Source of the DNA: Gari tellinella
Lineage: Eukaryota; Mollusca; Bivalvia; Cardiida; Psammobiidae
Length of the DNA stretch: 64,000 nucleotides
Direction: 5' to 3'
NCBI GenBank assembly: GCA_922989275.2
Contig: OV277866.1
Coordinates: forward strand, 53,683,246 to 53,747,245
The translations under genes were made by a program, and so were the position numbers. Shown one piece after another: positions 53,273 through 64,000 of this stretch. Numbering within the stretch: position 1 is the first letter of the stretch; every line of letters starts with the position of its first letter. Below the pieces are notes generated by a model that saw only the letters and a list, made by a program, of their open reading frames with translations, ran no database searches and was not told the DNA's origin.

Positions 53273-54621
53273 TATACTGTACATGGATCCACCTTCTTTT
53301 TTTTTTTAAATTCTTAACAACACTTGAAATACAATCACATCGAAACTATAAATCTCTTTATTAATCACAAATACACACTTTAATTAATATCACACATCTG
53401 TACATATTAACACTTCCAATACATGTACTGATTTCATTTTACCTTTGAACAATTATACTTTTTATAAAATGACCCGTTATGTAGATTTTAAGAATATCTA
53501 AAATCTGATTCACAAAAATAAAGTAATTGATATCAGAAAACATTCAAGATAAAATAAAAGTAAAACAAAAACAGTACAGACCTCTGATCACGATCTACAC
53601 TGTTTGCTGCAACTGATTTAAAATATAATGATTGTTTATATTTACAATAATTACTGTATATATTTACACGGGGTACATACCGGATTCCAGCATAGAAAGA
53701 TTTAAAAACAAATGATTAAAACGTCTATCTGATAAGTGAACTACAGGCTTTTCTTATGTTCATACAATTTAACCTGTATAACGACAACTTTCAATACAAT
53801 GCCAATTAGCGGTCTATTATACAGGTGGTTACTAAATACAGGTTAAATATAATACAGAAAGCTCCTGAAGGAGCTTTCTGCATTATATTTATCCTGCATT
53901 TAGAAGTTACCTGTCCACTTCTTCAAACAAAGGTTGTTAAATACAGGTTTGACTGTAAAGAGAAATACGAGAACTTCTGGTGTGTTCTCTTACAGTCAAT
54001 CTTTGCAATATGCCACCTTTTAAAAACACCCACGGGTACCCTTTTAAACAGGTGGTTGCTTAATGTAGGACATCGTAATGCAGAAATCTCCAATACGAGC
54101 TTTGTGTAATATGTCATACTGCAATTAGAAGTCACCTTATTTTAGAACTGTCCATGCTATTTTAACGAGTGATTGTTTAACACAAGAAAAACAGTACTAT
54201 CATATTTCTTACGCTTTTTGTTCAACTGTTCTGCCTTATTGCTTCGCTTTTAGTGATCAATGGGTAAGTTTGTGAAGACATTTGTCTACAATTTGGACTA
54301 TGCCAAGAAGCACATCGATTCAACAGGATTAAAACTGACTAATAATCTATTTACGGGTATTTCTGAAACCCATTTTCCTATAAATATGCCTTTTTACGCC
54401 TCTAATCCATTCCTGCGATTAAGAAAAAAGTTCCATTTAATAGTCATGAATATGTTCCGAAAGAAATACATGTATTGTTTATATACACTTACGAATGGTA
54501 GCTTTAAACAGACTGGAAGTAAAACAGAATGTGCCTTAAGGCCTTCCGCATATGAGTTTTCTTGTGGGCAAGCGGAATGCGTCTCGACGATATAGATTTT
54601 TCCGCACGTGCTTATACTAGA
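53273..54621. other. Upstream of the cadherin-like gene; repeats only
   Basis: This stretch is AT-rich with no gene recognised. A palindromic element at about 53760-53950 has ends TTTAACCTGTATAACGACAA and AAATACAGGTTTGACTGTA, with the core CAGAAAGCTCCTGAAGGAGC, so it is a pogo-like relative. A half 'CCCCATA' copy lies at about 54370-54560. The promoter of the cadherin-like gene may be here, but no TATA or initiator can be singled out. Confidence 0.5.
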
Positions 54622-55460
54622 CAAGAGCCGAATGCGGCCCTAAATCGCTCACCTGGTACCTATGAATACGGTCATGTAAATGGACCAGTAATGATTTCGT
54701 CTTCATTTATTCACCCCACCCATTGGTGGCCATGTTGTTTGAGCTAGTAAGATTATTTGAAGAAGAAAACTGGCAAAGGGTCACCCATGAATCATTATTT
54801 GTGTAAAATTATTCTAAAATCAGACCAATAGTTTCAGAGAAATAATTTTGAAAGTTTTACTATACAGAAATATATATGGAAAACTTGCCCCACCCACTAG
54901 CGGCCATGTTTTTTTAAGATAACACAATGATTTTAAGAAATCTGGTAGAGGGTCTTCAATTGACCATTTGTGTAAAATTATTTTGAATTTGGACCAGTAG
55001 TTTCAGAGGAGAAGATTTTTAAAAATTAACTATACAGTAACATAGGGGAAAACGTGTCCCACCCACTGGCGGCCATGTTTTTTTAAGATATCAAAATGAT
55101 TTTAGGAAATCTGATAGAGGGTCATCAATTGACCATTTGTGTAATATTATTTTGAATTTGGACCAGTAGTTTCAGAGGAGAATATTTATAAAGTTGTTAC
55201 TATACAGTAACATAAGGAAAACGTGCCCCACCCACTGGCGGCCATGTTTTTTTAGATATCAAAATAATTTTAAGAAATCTGGTAGAGGGTCACCCATGGA
55301 TCCATGCATAAAATTACTTTCAAATCGGACCTGTAGTTTTTGACAAGAAGGTTTTTAAAGTTTTCACTATATAGCCATATAAGGAAAATCTGCCCCACCC
55401 ACTAGCGGCCATTTTTTTTAAAATAGGAAAATTATTTTAAGAAATCTGATAGAGGGTCAT
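54622..55460. repeat. Tandem-cored element, four to five units of about 170 bp
   Basis: It starts ACAAGAGCCGAATGCGGCCC and TAAATCGCTCACCTGG, like other elements of this type. The units share CCCCACCCACTAGCGGCCAT, then GATTTTAAGAAATCTGGTAG, AGGGTCATCAATTGACCATT and GTAGTTTCAGAGGAGAA. The right end with GGTGAGC is not present, so the element is truncated. Confidence 0.72.
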
Positions 55461-56430
55461 AATTAGTCTACGTTGGTCAGAATCAGTGCTTACTATATGT
55501 CGTCCAATTATGTATGTCCATTTTTGTTTTCGTTAAGTGGATTACAAGTCAATAAAATCGGAATATAAGATTTGATCGAACTATCAATCCACAAATTGAA
55601 GCTTATTAATCCTTCTGTGTCTGTTTTACTATATTTACAAGATCGATATTGACCATGATAATGTTTAAACAATATCATTAATCTTGTATGCAAGGCTGAC
55701 AGAATTTCTTTTTTAACGGAGGTAACTGTATCCAGTCTTCAAATTTCCCAATTTTCAAACGAAAAAAACAACTGTAATTACAACAAATCTTTACCCTAAT
55801 TTTTGCCTATTTTTTTCTGACCAACTATTTCCCGGGCAATATGTTTGAAAAGCATGAAAAATATAAAAAATTGCATGAGTCATTTTTGTAATTTAAGTTT
55901 TTAAGAAACAAAGAGCATTCTACATTTAATAGATCTAGCAGATAACACCTTTCTGAACACATTTATTCAAAATGTTTTTTGATTTTCTTGTAAGGAATGT
56001 AATGAAAATCTTATTGCACGAGACTTAGAGTCATTAGTTTTATTTAATTTTGAGAAATACTTTATCATCGAAATTCCAATTTTTTGCTAAAAAGAAATCT
56101 TAAAGACAAACCCAACGATATATTTTTCCTATAATCGCACATATTGTTTCTTAGACTAGTGAACATATTCTTCAAGCAAAGTTTCATAACACCTTTCATG
56201 AAAAGAAAGCTCACTAGCGAACTACCTTAAGGCACATCCTGCTTTACTTTCAACCTGCTTTCAGAAGTCATTGTTCAAAACTGGAAGCAGGCTACGGGGT
56301 AAAGGGTTAAGCAAATACAGGTACGCATATAGTTTGAATGCTTTAGGATAAGGGTTAAATTCTTACTTAACAAAGTAAAACAACATAACTGTAAAACAAT
56401 GAGTCCACTCTTCCGTGGGTGATTCGAATT
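55461..56430. other. No gene recognised
   Basis: AT-rich unique sequence, with the remains of a 'CCCCATA'-family right end at about 56225-56312 (GCACATCCTGCTTTACTTTC, GGGGTAAAGGGTTAA). Confidence 0.5.
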
Positions 56431-56433
56431 GTA

Positions 56434-56650
56434 CAGTTAAACTTCTCTATTACGACCACGTCCGTGTGTTAATAATAAGGTGTCAATGACAGTGACAGAT
56501 ACGGCTTAAAGCAATTCGACAGTAAAGCAGAAAGCTTTTTCAGGAGTATTCCGTTTTAATGACACCTTGTTTAAAGTTCTCACCTGTATTTTATACAATC
56601 AATTATAGACTGTCATTGTTTTAGTGGTCGTAATAAAGAGATTTTACATG
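56434..56650. mobile_element. pogo-like MITE, CAGTAAAACC family, diverged
   Basis: It starts CAGTTAAACTTCTCTATTAC and ends GTAATAAAGAGATTTTAC. The core contains GACAGTAAAGCAGAAAGC and a degraded mirror. Confidence 0.72.
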
Positions 56651-56872
56651 CACTTGCTTTAATACAGAAGCAAAACAAATAATATATTCTTATTATACAT
56701 GAAAACAGTCTGATTTCAAACTTGTTAAGAGTAGATTTTAGTGACAGAATTTGAAATACGAATGTCAAACAGTTTAGACCCAGATCAGGCCCTGTGGTTT
56801 AAAGCTGTATAACATGAATCAAAACGGTTTGAAGCTTCAAATGGGCATGGAGACCTATTCCCTCCAACGTTC

Positions 56873-57148
56873 AGGTTTATGTCACAAGAAATGGCCAGGT
56901 TTATGTCACAAGAAATGGCCAGGTTTTTGTCACAAGAAATGGCCAGGTTTATGTCACAAGAGATGCCCAGGTTGTTGTCACAAGAAATGGCCAGGTTTAT
57001 GTCACAAGAGATGGCCAGGTTTTTTAAACAAGAGATGGCCAGCTTTATGTCACAAGAGATTGCCATGTTTATGTCACAAGAGATTGCCATGTTAATGTCA
57101 CAAGAGATTGTCATGCAGGTTTATGTCACAAGAGATGACCAGGTTAAT
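56873..57148. repeat. 24-bp minisatellite
   Basis: About 11 units of TTTATGTCACAAGAGATGGC plus CAGG, varying to AAATGGC, GATGCCC or GATTGCCATG. Two or three outlying copies lie at 57310-57375. The 24-bp step is a multiple of three, so several frames stay open on both strands (for example MSQEMARF repeated). I regard these as by-products because there is no surrounding gene structure. Confidence 0.88.
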
Positions 57149-57751
57149 GTCACGAGAGATAGAAGGACGCGGATGTACACATACCGTTTGACTTTTGCGG
57201 CTATTTCATTTGATCTTTTTGCGTGGCTAGCCAAGTAACCAAACATTTTCACTGCTGTAACTTTGGAATAGAATGGTCTAGAAGCTAATCCTAACCATAT
57301 TCCGACTTATGGCCAGGTTAATTACACAAGGAATGGCTAGGTAAGTGTCACAAGAGATGGCCAGGTTAATGTTATTCACTTACATGTAAGTGGTTAGTTA
57401 TTTTGGCCACACAAGATTTCATTTATGCGCCCAGACAGACAGACAGACAGACTACAGATAGAAAAGGTTTACTTTTAGCATTTTGTGCTCCGTTGAGATC
57501 AAAATTAATAACAACCAAAAATAAAACTTTTAAAATAAACATTTATTTAAAAGCCATTGCTTTTCTATGCAAAGGCCAATTTGTACATACTATACAGTCA
57601 ATATTTCTATTTTTAAATGGGTACATCTTAGTAGGCTAAAAAAGAAAGCAACGTTCGTTCCTAACTCCTAAACTTCACACTAACTTACACCTCGCGGATG
57701 CAACTGACCGAGGAAACATCTCACAACGTCATTGGCCCTATATAGCTCACC

Positions 57752-57998
57752 TGGGGCCTGTTTCATAAAACTTCGTACGACAAAAACGATCGTAAGTCAA
57801 AACTTTAAGATACATTTAATTTCTGATTTCTCCATCTAATCCTGTCTTGTGACATCTTTTTGAAATTGTCTGTTTACGACGATTCCAAAGAGATGTCACA
57901 AGACAGGATTAGAAGGAGAAATAAATAATGATTGAGACTTTTATAATCTGACTTAGGACAACATTTGTCGTACAAAGTTTTATGAAACGGGCCCCTGA
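57752..57998. mobile_element. Palindromic MITE, GGGCCCGTTTCATAAAAC family
   Basis: GGGGCCTGTTTCATAAAAC at the left is mirrored by GTTTTATGAAACGGGCCCC. The inner arms AATCCTGTCTTGTGACATC and GATGTCACAAGACAGGATT are intact. At 247 bp it is the most complete member in the window. Confidence 0.85.
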
Positions 57999-58764
57999 AT
58001 CCCAGTGATTTATTGACGATGTCACATCATTTGCTTTAGATCATCATTGAAAGAAACAGTAGTTATAATGAAGTGTACATTGTATTAATAAAATAAACTG
58101 CTCTTTTCTTATATTTCGACCTTAAAGTGGTTTTCTTTGAAAAAGGCCCTTAGAGGTCGAACAATTACTATTAGAAAACAGCAGTTTATATATTAATACT
58201 ATTTTAATTCCCAATCTGGAATATTGTTAAAATTAAAATGAAGTGTTTTTTTCACTTATTACTTTCCCAATTTATTTTATGTCTTTTTCTAGTTAAAATA
58301 ACAGTTGACAAATATTTGCTGCTAAAAGGCATCAGGGGCTCACTACTGACATTTTTTTAAAGACTAAAAACTTCTCTAATCGGCGCCATATGACCACTTT
58401 TTTTGTGTCACGGTGCCGTAAAATCCAAAAGCTTCAGCGACTTCTCTGTGCTCTGGCGGCAGTATTATTTAAAGTGACGGAATCTCAAAATAGTAACGAC
58501 TGTTCAAATTTGGATTATATCATAGACCATTTTTTTTTTATTTATACAACAATTACAATGTTCATGTAGTTATTTCGTTTTTAAAACAAAAACTTAGAAC
58601 AATACGGTTTTTAAAGTTTTCATTGATCCATTTCGACAACATTGGTAAAAGATCTCAAGAAGTTACATCATGCCATTCGTGCGTCAAGCTGTGTTAATAT
58701 TGATGTTTGTCCCAATGTAGAAATTAGTTTTATCGATACTAGAGGTACATAAAACTTTTGATGA

Positions 58765-59703
58765 CAATCAATAAATGTAAAGCTTGTGGTGTGGACAATA
58801 TACTAGTTGAAGTATTGAATAATGGCACAGCCAATGAGCCATGTCTTTTATGCATGTTTAATTCAATATATGCTTTGGAAATGGTATAGTACCTTCTATG
58901 TGGGGTAAGTGTGTTATCAATCCTATTCCAAAGTCATCTACTGTAGATAAAAGGGGTCCAATGTCATATCGTGGGAATATCATTAGCAGCTTATATATAC
59001 AAAGTATATTGTAACATACTGAATCATAGGATGTGTACATGGGCTAAGGCCAACGGTACAATATGTGACTAGCAGAATGGTGTTAGAAAGGAGAGATGCA
59101 CCACACATCATATTATATCTTTGTCAAATATTATTGATACTAGAGAGAAATCACGTAGATCTACATTCTGTGCTTTTATATATTTTAAGAAGGCATACGA
59201 CATCATTGTTAACGAATTGCTATGGAACAGATTGTCAAATATAGGAATATGCGGTAAAATGTTACAAGCTATCAAGTCTCTATATGTTTCTGTCAGTTCT
59301 TGTGTTAGAGTCAATGACTTTAGGTACACAGAATGGTTTGATGCTAACTGTGGATTACGCCAGGGTTGTATTTTGTCGCCTTTGCTGTTTAATCTTTATA
59401 TTAACGACTTGATATTATAATTGATGTCTTTTGGTAAAGGTGTAATGATTGAAAATGACACAATTTGCTTAAAATTTTATGCAGACGATATTGTCATACT
59501 TGCAGAGTCTGCTGAGGATCTGCAAATTCTATTGTCTTCACTGAATAACTGGTGTGAAAGAAATGGCATGACTGTTAATCCAGATAAAAGTAATGCTATG
59601 CACTTTAGGTCTAATTTAATCCCGGCTACGTCTTATAATTTTATGTGTGGTATTAGCCTATTGAAACTTGTCGACAGATATACGTACTTAGGTAGTTTTG
59701 CAT
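58765..59703 (+). pseudogene. Decayed LINE reverse transcriptase
   Basis: In order, with several frame changes and stops: KACGVDNILVEVLNN and MFNSIYALEM (58770-58880), then, from 59121, FIYFKKAYDIIVNELLW, CGLRQGCILSPLLFNLYIND and a stop at 59418-59420. After the stop come LKFYADDIVILAE, NGMTVNPDKSNAMHF and RYTYLGSFA up to 59703. The YADD catalytic motif is intact, but the ORF is broken and both ends are missing. The Gly-Val-Asp and Leu-Arg-Gln-Gly motifs place it among non-LTR reverse transcriptases. Confidence 0.82.
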
Positions 59704-60282
59704 GAACAATTAGACATGGGTCGGTGGTTCTACCCAGTTGCCGATTTGTGTCTGAAATAGTGCATAAAGGGCTTCTAGGGTCTTCCAAAAGCTGGAGGGC
59801 CGCGATATGACTGAAATACTGTTGAAAACGAAGTACAATCATAACAAATAAATAAATACAGAATGTCCTAACAGGATAAATGAAAGTTTACGAACTTAAA
59901 ACAAAAACATGTGTGCTCTAAAAACAAACAAAACATGCAACTTTCCAAAATTAAGGAAATCCAGATACAATGCTGTAACTGGTATAGGGGTAACACTGGC
60001 CAATTTGGCATTTTCGACACGTCACGGGCAGATAACTCTTAACCTGTTGGTTCAATTTCAACAATATTTAAACTCATCGACATCTTACAACTTACAACTT
60101 GTATCAGTTTAATCAAACCCATGTAGAATAATAGTCATTAGAGTGTACGTTTACAATAAAATTGTTGATGAACAACAACAGATGCAGGACATTCAATGCT
60201 CACAAAGCTTAGTCTGAATTTGCTTGGTTGAGCTAAAAACAGAACACTACACAACATTTCATGATTCATATCATTTCTAAAC

Positions 60283-61717
60283 AAGAGGTCCATGTGCCAT
60301 ATTTCGCTCACCTGAGAATAGCTTACAAAATGGAGAGAATGATTAATGTCTCGGGACAGGGTCATTTTGTAACACAGGGGCATACTTTGAAATATTGATA
60401 GAGGATCTGTAGATGATACTATTTGCCAAGTATTTAAGCTGTGTGTACTAGGTTTTCAGACACTAAACATTATGAGGTTTTCATTGAAAAAATATATATT
60501 TTATCTCCTGTGACTTAGATGAGTGTCATAGGGTGTACATTTGAGTTAAAATGTCGGGACGCCATTTTGAAAGCAGGGGGAGTATGTCATAGGGTGTAAA
60601 TTTAGCTTTGGTAATAAATGTGCAAATGGTCTAAATTGTTTGTCTTATTTCATTATTATCCATCAAATTATGGGTTGGACCTTTCGGTTGTTGGATGTAT
60701 ATTGATTATTAGTTTTTGTCTAAGTCTTCATTGTTGGCTATTTCCCCCCTGGTGTTATTATTTCGAAATGTCCATCTCTCACTAACCATTTACTTTTGCA
60801 AGCGATTGTTTGGCGCTAAAATCGAATGATCAATGCAATACCTTATTGCATTGTTCATTCGGAAGCCGTATCGGCAACACCTTGTTATAATGAAAATACG
60901 TATATATATCTAAATATATATATTTCAGGTACGTGAAAATGTTGTTATTGTTAGAGTATATGTGTATCGGTATTGGATTATGTATTTTAATTGTATATAT
61001 GTGGCATTGCTCATTCGAAAGCCGTATCGCCAACACCTTGTTATACTAGGAAATATACTTATCTATCTTTGATATATTTATTTCAGTTTTCAAAGATCTG
61101 GTCCTACCCAGAAAAAAGAATCCTACTTTTGTTGTTACGTACAACATAGCACCGACTGAGTCAGACCGTGACAACTGGGCCGTGGCGACCAACGTAATTC
61201 TGGGTTTGCATAGGACGAAAGACCGAGATTCGATTGTCAACGATGTAGGCCTACTATTGTCAGTCATTTTCATTGACTAGAGCACGGAGTGTTGTGACGT
61301 CACTGGGAAGGATTGATTATGATTTTCGGAAAAACGCGTCAGCTGAAGTTTTTTTTTTTATATATGTGCACAAACTATTTACGTATGGAAATTCGTTATA
61401 TCGGTACCTTTGGGTCGTTACGACCAAGTATCACCATTGGATTCTAGTGTTGACAGTGGATGTGATTGAGTGTGGCCCCCGGGCGAGGCCAATTTGTTTG
61501 CCATAACAACCAGAGTTTTGCATTGTTTTTAACTATTTGAACAAATTTGAAAGAGCTTGGTCCAAGGAACATTTCTGTAAAGTTTGGTTTAAATCTGCTG
61601 AGCGGTATAGGAGGAGATGTCACACGAAACACTTATTAACGACGAGGGACGACGGACAACGCCGGATACTGGGCTATCCAAATAGCTAATCTTGAGCCTT
61701 TGGCTCAGGTGAGCTAA
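60283..61717. mobile_element. AAGAGGTCCATG...GGTGAGCTAAAA element, interrupted or composite
   Basis: The left end AACAAGAGGTCCATGTGCC with TTTCGCTCACCTGAG is at 60283. The right end GACGAGGGACGACGGACAAC, then CAAATAGCTAATCTTGAGCC and TCAGGTGAGCTAAAA, finishes at 61717. These are the ends of the same kind of element as 23168-24206. The middle (about 60530-61440) is different and looks inserted. It includes a duplicated phrase, GAAGCCGTATCGGCAACACC near 60860 and 61018. Confidence 0.55.
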
Positions 61718-61844
61718 AAAAATTGATAGAAAACAAGAGGGACAGTGGTCCTACATCGGTTATGTGAGTAATAGCTATATATTGACAATTGGACATTATA
61801 AGACAGATACATGTATATTTATTTGAGTTCATTTTATAATAGTA

Positions 61845-62790
61845 TTGACTGTATTTAGATGGACACGCGATAGTGATCAGTATAATTACTGGTTTGGCAC
61901 CGGGGGCTGGCTTACAGTCAATGAATATGAGAAACCACAATTTGATTCAGATAGTGAGGATAAGAAACAACTTCAGCCAGCCGAATCTAGAGCTGTTAAA
62001 AACTTAAAGCCTCCAAGCCTTCTTTTTCCGTCTCTCGTCACCCTTACAAGCGTGTCATCTTTTCCGAGCAACGCAGGTGTGATTCGACCACCTAGATTCC
62101 ATTCTCCATTGGAAAGTCGGGCCTAGAAGCTTTATCGATGTCATCGTGTTAGCACCGCTCGAGATGTATGTTTTTCAAGTACATGTAGTCAGAGGGGCAC
62201 TTCAGGTCTGAGTACACAGCTCCAGAAAACGCCAACAGAAGGGTCGGGTATTACAGGCAACGTTCAACAGGGGTGTCAGCAACCATCATGGGAGACAAGT
62301 CAACAGACAAATAATGAGTATTTATTCAAACCTTATGATAAAGTTTTTTTGAGATTAAGGAAAAAAGGTGTCAGTCAGATTTTCAAGTAATTTCAAAACT
62401 GTGAAGGGAAGATTGAAAGCACTTTTAGGTTTCTGGAGTAACATTGATACAAATAATGAAACTTAGATACTTTAAGGAATGGATAAAAATTGTCATTTCT
62501 AGTGTACCAGAGCCTTCTATACCTAGAAATAACAAGTTGGCTTTAGATAATATAGATTTTTTTTTACAATTTGCAATATGTTCTGTTACACAGAGTGTAG
62601 GGGCCGAATCGTCAACGTACTTTCCTCTGTGGAGGTAGATTCTTTATCGAGGGCAAACATGTGCGTTTTAAGCTTCTCAGGAAAAAAAACACAATTTGGC
62701 TGGCCATGGTGGTCCATAGATCACACGCTACCGCACTCCTTGTTTTTACGTGCAAGCACAGTCAAAAATCTGCGATTTTCAACCTACGAA
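61845..62790 (+). other. Unassigned low-identity coding-like DNA before the gag-like ORF
   Basis: Open stretches at 61845-62126 (KPPSLLFPSLVTLTSVSSFP) and 62444-62638 (SVPEPSIPRNNKLALDNIDF) are short and in different frames. Their position directly before a gag-like ORF suggests decayed retroelement leader or coding sequence. I recognise no domain. Confidence 0.3.
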
Positions 62791-62791
62791 G

Positions 62792-63448
62792 ATGGCCAAT
62801 TTGACTGAGGACCCTGGGGTCGAAGCAACCAAAAGACTTATCACCTTAACAGAAAGGGCAGAAGTACAGTTCCAAGATACAGTTGGACGGTTTCAACAGA
62901 GGCTAGATGCAGCATGTGAAAAGGTAGAAGGGCTATTGGTCGAGGCAAGTGCTTTAGGCGACACAGATACTTTGAACAGATACCATACAAGACTGTGTTT
63001 AACATAAGCAGATCATCGTCTTGTGTGTCGAGAGTATGTTGCATTTCTTAAGGGATCCAGATCTCACCAAGGGCAGAGACAGTTAGAAAAACTTCGTGTT
63101 AACACAGAGAACGATGTGGAGGTTAACAAGGTTTTGAGTCTTATTGACGAGGCAAAGCTTCAGCTGGAGGTGGAATCACTTTCAAAAGGGTCGAAGAGTA
63201 GTCGGTCAAGTTCAAGCAGTAGTGCGGCTTTAAAGGCAAGAGCGAAAGTAGAGGCAGCCAAGGCCAGAATATCCTTTGTTGAAAGAGCATCACAACTGCG
63301 CAAGAAAGAAGCCGCTCTGAGAGAAGAGGAATCACTTTCATTTGCACGAACTGAGAGAAAACGGGCAGATATCAAAGTTGACCTTGAAATGCTGGAAGCG
63401 CAGAAACAGTTCGCGGAAGCAGAAGCGGAGGCAGATACATGGGATTAG
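62792..63448 (+). pseudogene. Gag-like coiled-coil ORF of an LTR retrotransposon (BEL/Pao-like?), broken
   Basis: One frame from an ATG at 62792 (MANLTEDPGVEATKR...) is interrupted by a single TAA at 63005-63007 and continues with REYVAFLKGSRS, a Ser run (KSSRSSSSSSAALKARAKVE) and a long charged helix (AKARISFVERASQLRKKEAA, EMLEAQKQFAEAEAEADTWD) to a stop at 63446-63448. Further similar sequence (AEQSRERTRKYVFNN) follows in another frame, so there is also a frameshift near 63440. A Ser-rich segment followed by an Ala/Glu/Lys coiled coil is what I know from N-terminal Gag regions of BEL/Pao-type elements in molluscs. No protease or integrase is visible before the window ends. Confidence 0.5.
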
Positions 63449-63763
63449 TGACAATGGGCTGCCAACTGAAGCTGAGCAGTCAAGAGAAAGAACCAGAAAA
63501 TATGTGTTCAATAATCCATGTGCAGAACTTGTGACAGAAACTGTTAGTGAGAAAGGCTTTCAAGCTGAACAGCCAGAACAACCCAGACAGAATCAGTATG
63601 CTCCAGAATTTGTGCCAACAAGTGTTTCAATCGCGGCAGAAATGTTCATGTTTCTTGTGAAGAAAGACCTCTTGTTCTCTCGTCTTTTTACGTTTAATAA
63701 ATACGAAAGAAGACTCAAGCAGGAAACGCAACACAAACAATACACCCATCTCTAAAGCAGAAC

Positions 63764-63811
63764 ACACACACAGCCATACCATAACAAACACACACACACA
63801 CACACACACAC
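63764..63811. repeat. (CA)n microsatellite
   Basis: Two ACACACAC runs, 63764-63771 and 63787-63811, the second about 12 units long. From 63812 to 64000 nothing else was recognised. Confidence 0.9.
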
Positions 63812-64000
63812 GCAATACCATTCCTTCATCTACACACTAAATAGAAAACAACACGCAAGACAAACATAAAGCTAAGTGAACATAGGAGCCCGCCTTGGTA
63901 CGGTCAGTAGCAATCATCAATCAATTATAAATTAATTAACTATCAACAACCACTGGGGGGTTAAACTTGGGTTTATGGGGCGCCCAACCTCACACTTATC

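Noticed and set aside
54260..54595. Plus-strand open frame of 111 codons
   Set aside because: Its second half is a 'CCCCATA'-family MITE read in one frame, and the first half has no recognisable domain.
56785..57238. Repeat proteins encoded by the 24-bp minisatellite (MSQEMARF, CDINLAIS and others)
   Set aside because: All frames of a 24-bp stop-free repeat are open; no exon structure around it.
63627..63821. Val/Cys-rich minus-strand frame at the right edge
   Set aside because: Mostly the (CA)n microsatellite read as VCVCVCV.

Overview
This is eukaryotic DNA: AT-rich, gene-poor and crowded with miniature palindromic transposons, LINE fragments and minisatellites. The animal-type cadherin gene and the repeat style (TA-flanked hairpin MITEs, elements ending in GCTCACC/GGTGAGC) suggest a mollusc, probably a bivalve. 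That is an inference, and no species marker was seen.

The main gene is a spliced minus-strand gene running from a start codon at 52998 to a stop at 15585. I could read 16 exons whose GT-AG junctions and reading phases all agree. They give a minimal 936-residue type I membrane protein: signal peptide, a short Cys-containing linker, a beta-sandwich-like N-terminal module (exons 3-5), six cadherin-like repeats (exons 6-14, the first four split over two exons each), a Thr-rich stalk, one transmembrane helix (exon 15) and a short cytoplasmic tail (exon 16). Its introns hold a decayed LINE, many MITEs and three places where tandem repeats have grown out of, or beside, the gene's own exon-intron junctions.

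The most striking region is 35993-40314. Exon 7 is preceded by about 49 copies of an 84-bp unit. Each unit is the last 16 or so bases of the intron (including the AG acceptor) fused to the first 68 or so bases of the exon. The block next to the exon holds 42 acceptor copies at exact 84-bp (28-codon) spacing with no net indel and no stop, so any of them could join to exon 6 in frame. The possible protein ranges from 936 to about 2084 residues. A similar growth, this time of splice donors, lies beside exon 11 (26083-26633), and exon 12 has one duplicated donor.

Layout: 1-2486 repeats; 2487-2595 first coding exon of a second minus-strand gene that leaves the window on the left; 2600-15300 intergenic MITEs, palindromes and LINE scraps; 15309-53272 the cadherin-like gene, bracketed by MITEs at both ends; 53273-64000 repeats, a minisatellite, a decayed reverse transcriptase, a mollusc-type tandem element and a broken gag-like ORF. 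No tRNA, rRNA or CRISPR was seen.
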